Positions 58,137 through 64,000 of a stretch of 64,000 nucleotides of DNA are shown here, piece after piece. The stretch is from NCBI GenBank assembly GCA_019022495.1, contig JAFEKR010000002.1, positions 2,294,001-2,358,000 on the forward strand. The letters are read 5' to 3'. Within the stretch, counting starts at the first letter, position 1. The number at the start of each line of letters is the position of its first letter. The notes under the pieces were generated by a model. The model was given only the letters and a program-made list of their open reading frames with translations, did no database searches and was not told where the DNA came from. The position numbers and the translations under genes were made by a program. The DNA is from Epichloe hybrida. Taxonomy: Eukaryota; Ascomycota; Sordariomycetes; Hypocreales; Clavicipitaceae.

Positions 58137-59672
58137 GGTGGCTGCTTTTGATCTGAACAGAAGTATTGGTCGGCGTTGTTTCAGTTCTTGACGGAGTACT
58201 GGCAATGATATGGATGAATAACTAAGTTTCTGAAGATAGCTGGAGGATTCTATCTAGTGGTTTGTTGTCTATATATATTTCTCTATTCATACACTGGGCA
58301 AAGTCACATTGACTCTGATATTGTTTCCACACGAGTTGGTACAATACTACGGGTAATAGGCTAATTCGATGCCAAGTACACCGTAAAACGCGCAAGACAT
58401 TCATTCACCAGTAATATCTACGCTTAGGACTCCGTAATAACGTAGAAACGACATATATAGAAACGTCAAGTGTCCTCTTGTCGCCGACTTAATATTAGCC
58501 GCAAGCCTCTGAGGCATCAAATGCGCTAATTCCTGTGAGAAAGCGGGCGGCATAGCCTCCCTCTCCTAAGCCTTGAGAGTTTAAGCGTGGTGCCTCGAAT
58601 GATTTATCAAAATACGGATTACATCTCATCTACGGTCCGTATAGAGCTTAGTAAGAAATTATATGAGTGAATCTTGTAAAGACGAACTGATGAAAGCAGC
58701 GGACAAATGGGACAACTAAACGCGCATCCGTCAAAAATTAAATGTGTAGATGGCCAAGCAGGCCCGATGGGGCAGTTCAAAGGCACGGCGGAAGAAATGG
58801 GATGCTAATGGATCCGCACTGCTAATAGCGGCAGCTGTCGAGGTGCGGGCGAGGCGGCCCGCCTTTCGTTCCAATATATTGATAGATTGCGGGATATCTC
58901 CCGGACGTGATGCGTCGCCCACGTCAGATTGCTGCATTCGTAGCGTTAATATAGTCACACAGGTTATAGGACCTCTAAGCACGTATCTGTGAAAGATTGA
59001 GCACATAACTGAGATAGCAGGGGCTATTCGGATAGCTTAAAGAGGGAAGCCGTACAACGCCCCCCTGAATGATTTTACAAATCTACATGCCCCAGCTGTT
59101 CCTTCCTGTTACGGTACGAAATGTACGATATAAAATGAGTGTAAAGATGATGAATGATCCAACTAGCTAGAGGTCAGAGCTATCGTCTAATATAGGGGTT
59201 CTAGGTCACGTGCAGGCCACATCCAAAGGTGGCATGCCGGCCACTTGTCAATTCTAGCACGTAACACTTCCTGTCTCCTTTATTTCCTAGCTAGTATCTT
59301 TACATTCATTTCTTAGCTAACAGTTGATTGGCTTAAATACCCCTGTCAAAAATAATTCAGGGGGTGTAATCCGTATTGTATTGTACAAAGTAAACTCTCC
59401 ACCTGTATCAATACATAGCTAATAACGACGACGGAAGCTGCGGTCCCACTTTAAGCCCATCGATTTGATCTTATCGGGTCCCCGCTAGTCATTGATAAGG
59501 ATTTTTTTTTTTTTGTGCAGAAACAGACCGACGGCACAAAGTGAAGGGGGACCACGGCCTAAATTTTGCATTCACTGCCACTTCAACGGACCATACGGAC
59601 CATCCGTCTGCCTCTTTGTGTTTGATCTGCCTGACACGCACAGTCAAGCAGCCAGTGGACGGGACGACAAAC
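58137..59672. other. Intergenic, 1.5 kb
   Basis: No supported gene. A T-run lies at 59502-59514 before RRP12. The 80-aa frame at 58750-58992 is unsupported. A+T content is moderately raised at 58,220-59,400 but without the RIP pattern of the block. Confidence 0.5.
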
Positions 59673-62600
59673 ATGTTGACACCGACTTTGGCAGAGAAGC
59701 TGGACAAGATCAAGTCTCCTGGCTTACAAAGTCAGCAGAAGGTAAAGAAACACCAGCCACCAGCTCAACAGCTCAAATCTCAATAACACAGGCAAGCACT
59801 CTGGACTAACAAATCCAATACCCTGGCAGACTGTCGTTGTCCTGCAAGCTGTCGAGTCCACCCTTAAAGAACAAAATACTGCTCCGACCCCGACCGGCTA
59901 CTTCGCTGCGCTGCTGGCTCTCCTACAACAAGCCAACAGCGATGGAAATGTTAGTATCGAATTGGCCACGCCCGTCGTCTATCTCTTAGACGTCGTAACG
60001 CCGTTTGCCCCGCAGCCATTACTTCGATCCAAGTTTACGCAGATTCTTACTCTCCTCGCGCCGGTACTCTTAACGCAAAATGCAGAGGCTATCCTTCTCA
60101 GAACATCCATTGGATGTTTAGAATCACTGCTTCTCGTCCAAGATGCACCGTCGTGGGAACTATCCGCCTCCCAAATCAGCCCTCGCCGGGCCGTCGCTGG
60201 TCTGCTCAACTTGTCTCTCGACCACCGCCCCAAGATCCGGAAGCGAGCCCAGGATGCGCTCAAGAAAGTGCTCAAGAATCCTCCCCCAAGCCCCTCACTG
60301 GACCATCCCGCCGCCGACATGTGCGCGCAGGCTGCGTTGAAGAACTTGGAGGATTTGGCAGGCAAGGCAGCTGATTCGCGCAAGGGCAAGAAATCATCGG
60401 ATTCCACCCATGACCCTGCATTGATCCATGCGCTTCAGCTGGTCAAGACTGTTGCGGCAGCAAGCGGAGGCTGGCCTAGCACCAAGATCGAGTCTCTCTG
60501 TGAACTGCTCCTGGGAATTGCCAAGACAGGCAACGAATACATGACTATGGCGGGCTTCGAAATCTTTGAACTGATCTTTGAGAGCATGAGCAACGAGGTT
60601 TCTTCTTCAAAGTTGCCACGACTCATGGAGATTATTTCAGAGTTGCGCCCGGCCGCAAACGATACTCAACTAGTACCACCATGGCTCGCCATCCTGTCCA
60701 GAGGTTTCGACGTCTCTGCTCAGATTGAGCCAGATGAAACCTTCCTCAAACTGCCCGACCTCTTCTCCATGATCGCAAAGTTTCTCGAATCGCACTCAGA
60801 AAATATACGAATCTCAGCTTCAGAGTGTCTGGTGTCCTTCATGGTCAACTGCATTCCTCAGCAGGTTATCCTTGGACCCTCAATCTACGAGGAGAAGATT
60901 CTGGACAAGATCAGCAAGACAGCCGAGTCTCTGCTCACTGTTCAGTACCAAGCTGCATGGCTGCAGACTTTCAACGTGCTCGGCGCCATGTTTACCTCGT
61001 TTAGATGGCAGTCCTACCCTCGAATGATGAATATCACCAAAATTATGGGTGAGCTTCGAGAAAACTCCTCATTCCAGAACAAGAAGGAAGCAGATGAAAT
61101 TATTGGACAAGCTGTGCAGGCCATGGGACCCGAGGCCGTCCTTACTGCCTTGCCCTTGAATATCATCAAACCTGTCAAGGGCCAGGCCGGACGAGCATGG
61201 ATGTTTCCCATTCTTAGAGACTACGTCAGCAACACTGAATTGGACCACTTCAAGACGGAAATGGTTCCTCTCAGCGAGCTCATGTTCCAAAAGGTCCTGG
61301 ATTACGGCTCCGCCGACAAAACGACTGAGATCAAGATCTACGAAACACTCGTTCAACAAATTTGGGCCACGCTCCCCGGGTATTGCGACCTGCCTTTGGA
61401 TCTTATGGAAGCTTTTGATCAAGGCTTCGCCGAAATGCTCGCCAACCTTTTGTACAAGCAAGTCGAGCTGCGATTGGACGTTTGCCGAGCGCTCAAGACA
61501 TTGATCGAGTCAAACCAGGCTATTGCGAGCATCGGAGAGGGTGAAGAGGATTTCATGCTTCAGAGCAGAGTGTCTCGTGACACCGCGCAAAAGAATCTTA
61601 CCTACCTTGGCCAATACGCCGGAAATATGCTCGCTGTTCTTTTCAACGTATACACACAAACGCTCCCACAAAGCCGAGGCCCGATCTTACAATCAGTCAA
61701 TGCCTTCCTGAGCATCACGCCACAACAGGAGGTCATGAACACCTTTGAGCGTGTTAGCAAAATGCTTGCCTCGGAGCTGGAGAACACCCAAAAGCCTGAT
61801 GGGAAAGAGAACGAGAAGAGCCAAAAGGGCAAAGACCGTATGCCCTCCACTGCACAGACTCTGATGGATCTTGTCATCACCATGTCCGCTTACCTTCCCC
61901 GGGACAGCTTTGCCGCCCTGTTTGAAATTGCGACTGTGATTATTTACAAGCAGGATGAGCCACAGCTTCAGAAGAAGGCCTACAAGCTCATTCCACGACT
62001 GGCCACCTCTGAATTTGGCAAAGCTGCCCTGAAGGAGAGAAACGCCGAACTTCAACAACTCATCCTCTCGAGCTCTGAAAAGGTCTCTGCACCCGCCCGA
62101 CGTGAGCGACTGGCCGCCATCACTGCTCTCCTCCCCTTCGTCGCCGACAACTCTCTCCAATTCATCCCCGCCGTGCTCAGTGAGGTCGTCATTAGCTGCA
62201 AGGAGAACAACGAGCGTGCTCGAGAGGCCGCCTACGAGCTCCTTGTTCAGATGGGCCAGCGTATGGTCGATGCCAACGGAGCGAAAATCGACAACAGCAA
62301 AGTGCCTCACATGCCCGACGATGCACCCGCCGCAACAGCCAATATTGAGGAATACTTCACCATGGTTAGTGCTGGTCTGGCAGGTAGCACACCACACATG
62401 ATCTCCGCTTCCATCACCGCCATCAGCCGTCTCCTGTACGAGTTCCGCTCCTCGCTCAGCGAGCAAACTCTTTCCGACCTCGTCCAAACAATGGATCTCT
62501 TCCTCACCTCCAACAACCGCGAAATCGTCAAGAGCTGTCTGGGCTTTGTCAAAGTTTGCGTCATCGGCCTCCCCGTCGAGCTCATGATCCCTCGTCTCGC

Positions 62601-63588
62601 AACCCTCGTCCCCAACCTCATCATCTGGAGCCGCGAGCACAAGGGCCACTTCAAAGCCAAAGTCAAGCACATTCTCGAGCGCATGGTCCGCCGCTTCGGC
62701 TACGATCTCGTCCACAAGAACTGCCCAGAGTCGGACAAGAAACTCATCGTTAATATCCGCAAGACCAAAGAACGCACCAAGAAGAAGAAGGATGCCCCCC
62801 GCGCTGCCAGTGACGAGGACGCCAGCGATGCCGGCTCAGACGATGAGCAGCCTGGCAAGCGTCAACACGATAATGAGTACGACCAAGCCCTCTACAGCAG
62901 TGATTCTGATGACTCCGCAGCTTCGGATGACGAAGTCGGCCGACCTAAAAAGAAGTCTTCCCAAAAGGGCGGCAAGACCTACATCATCGAAGACGACGAC
63001 GAACCCCTCGATCTTCTGGACAAGAAGGCCCTGGCCAACATATCCTCCACAAAACCCAACAAATTGCGCAAGCCTACCAGGACCAAGGCTAAGGTCGATC
63101 TTGACGGCAAACTTATCCTCGGCCAGGACAGTGACAAAGACGATGATGCAGACGGCATGGATATTGACAAGCCCGAGCCCTCTGGCGTCGGCGCTTATGT
63201 CGCGGCCCTCAAGGGAAAAGACGCTGCTAAACGCGGACGAGGCGGCAAACTCAAATTCTCCAACAGAAGATCCAACGATGACGACGATATGGATGACATG
63301 AATGAGCAAGATGCCGTTGTGATCAAGAACAATATCAGTCTTGGCAGAGGTGGCAATGATAGAGGAAGGTTCCGTGGGCGAGGTGGATCGGGCATAAGAG
63401 GGGCAGGAGGCATGAGAGGCAGTGGAGGCACAAGAGGTGGTGGACGGGGAGGAGTTGGATCACGAGGTGGTTTCGGAGGACGAAGTGGTAGGGGCGGCAT
63501 TGCAGCGGGCAGGAGAGGATTAGGCGTAGACAAGAAGCATGGCCCTTCTGGGCACGGTGTTGGAAAGCCACGGAAGGGAAGAGATTAA
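59673..63588 (+). CDS. RRP12: Ribosomal RNA processing protein Rrp12
   Basis: HEAT-repeat protein needed for nucleolar maturation and nuclear export of both ribosomal subunits. Two exons, 59673-59741 and 59830-63588 (intron 59742-59829, GACTAACA branch, GGCAG acceptor), 1275 aa. The first exon encodes MLTPTLAEKLDKIKSPGLQS, the normal family start; the frame alone would suggest a later start, but the splice restores TVVVLQAVESTLKEQNTAP. The NUC173/HEAT region follows (for example 'YLLDVVTPFAPQPLLRSKFT' and 'YQAAWLQTFNVLGAMFTSF'). The last 300 residues are acidic and Lys-rich, then an RGG/GAR tail (from about residue 1200) that suggests nucleolar targeting and arginine methylation. Confidence 0.96.
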
Positions 63589-64000
63589 CTTGAGCTGCGG
63601 GTAGCAAAAAGAAAAGTTCAAATGGGGTTATAAATCAGGCAAAATTTCTTACACATAGACTTGACCAGACTGTCACTGGTGGGATACCCCGGGTCATGAC
63701 AGTATCGGTGGAAGCTTTTTAATTAGTTTGTTTATTGTTGGCGTATACTCGTGGTTTTTGCTCTGGGCATTTGGATCAAAAACTAATCTACCGTGCACAT
63801 ATGGATGGATGTAACCTCACGTTGACCCGGATTCAAACATGGTACTGAACGTGTGATCAAATGGCCCACCATTGTATTTACAACGATAAGAATTCGTACC
63901 GTATTCATAAACAGCGAATCCAGTCAACAACACCGAAACAACCCAAGCCCATGAGATAGCATACTAGACCTTGACATCCTCAGACTGATTCTGTACTTGA
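63589..64000. other. RRP12 3' flank
   Basis: No gene is visible before the window ends. Confidence 0.6.

Noticed and set aside
61693..62715. 340-aa minus-strand ORF within RRP12
   Set aside because: Antisense shadow of the RRP12 coding exon.

Overview
This window is nuclear DNA of a filamentous ascomycete, most likely a sordariomycete of the order Hypocreales. The basis is: short GT-AG introns with CTAAC/CTAAT branch sites in most genes; fungal-only or fungal-type genes (MedA-type regulator, ENA-type Na+/K+ ATPase, CFEM protein, GPI-anchored GH128-like glucanase, 3-isopropylmalate dehydrogenase with six introns); a dispersed 5S rRNA gene; and a 6.7 kb A+T-rich block with the hallmark of repeat-induced point mutation (RIP). 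Family- or species-level assignment is not possible by eye. I rebuilt the exon structures by hand, and every spliced model closes in frame.

Layout. 1-2052: leader or upstream DNA, then medA (2053-4342, +). 6023-7048: beta-carbonic anhydrase (+). 7718-11286: ENA sodium pump (-). 12904-14077: GH128-like glucanase (-), divergent from a peroxisomal 3-ketoacyl-CoA thiolase (15361-16903, +). 17508-17787: a 5S rRNA gene and a truncated 5S copy. 18081-18564: a MITE that ends 31 bp from the stop codon of LEU2 (18598-20086, -). 21320-21922: a kinase-like gene relic. 22141-23674: an Obg/YchF-type GTPase (+). 24024-26354: a TPR/F-box protein resembling Pof3 (-). 26944-27849: aminodeoxychorismate lyase (-). 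28730-30843: TOM70 (+). 31975-33170: SSO-type syntaxin (-). 34078-34419: an 88-aa CFEM protein (-). 36222-37242: IMP4 (-), divergent from UPF1 (37997-41320, +). 43207-44648: a frameshifted F-box-like gene. 45303-47098: an MFS transporter (-). 48095-54760: a RIP-destroyed Ty3/Gypsy-like retroelement holding a foldback and satellite insertion. 55054-55944: VPS29 (-). 56388-58136: a one-exon ATP-grasp/methyltransferase fusion (-). 59673-63588: RRP12 (+).

The genes are mostly unrelated housekeeping functions: ribosome biogenesis (IMP4, RRP12, possibly the GTPase), mRNA surveillance (UPF1), membrane traffic (SSO, VPS29), mitochondrial import (TOM70), leucine and folate synthesis, beta-oxidation and ion homeostasis. 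I see no metabolite cluster. The accessory parts are the RIP block and its flanks, the MITE/5S region, and two decayed genes.

The candidate for undescribed biology is the ATP-grasp/methyltransferase fusion at 56.4-58.1 kb. Secondary points of interest are three very small coding exons (6, 8 and 10 nt), a foldback element upstream of the MFS gene, and the anatomy of the RIP block.
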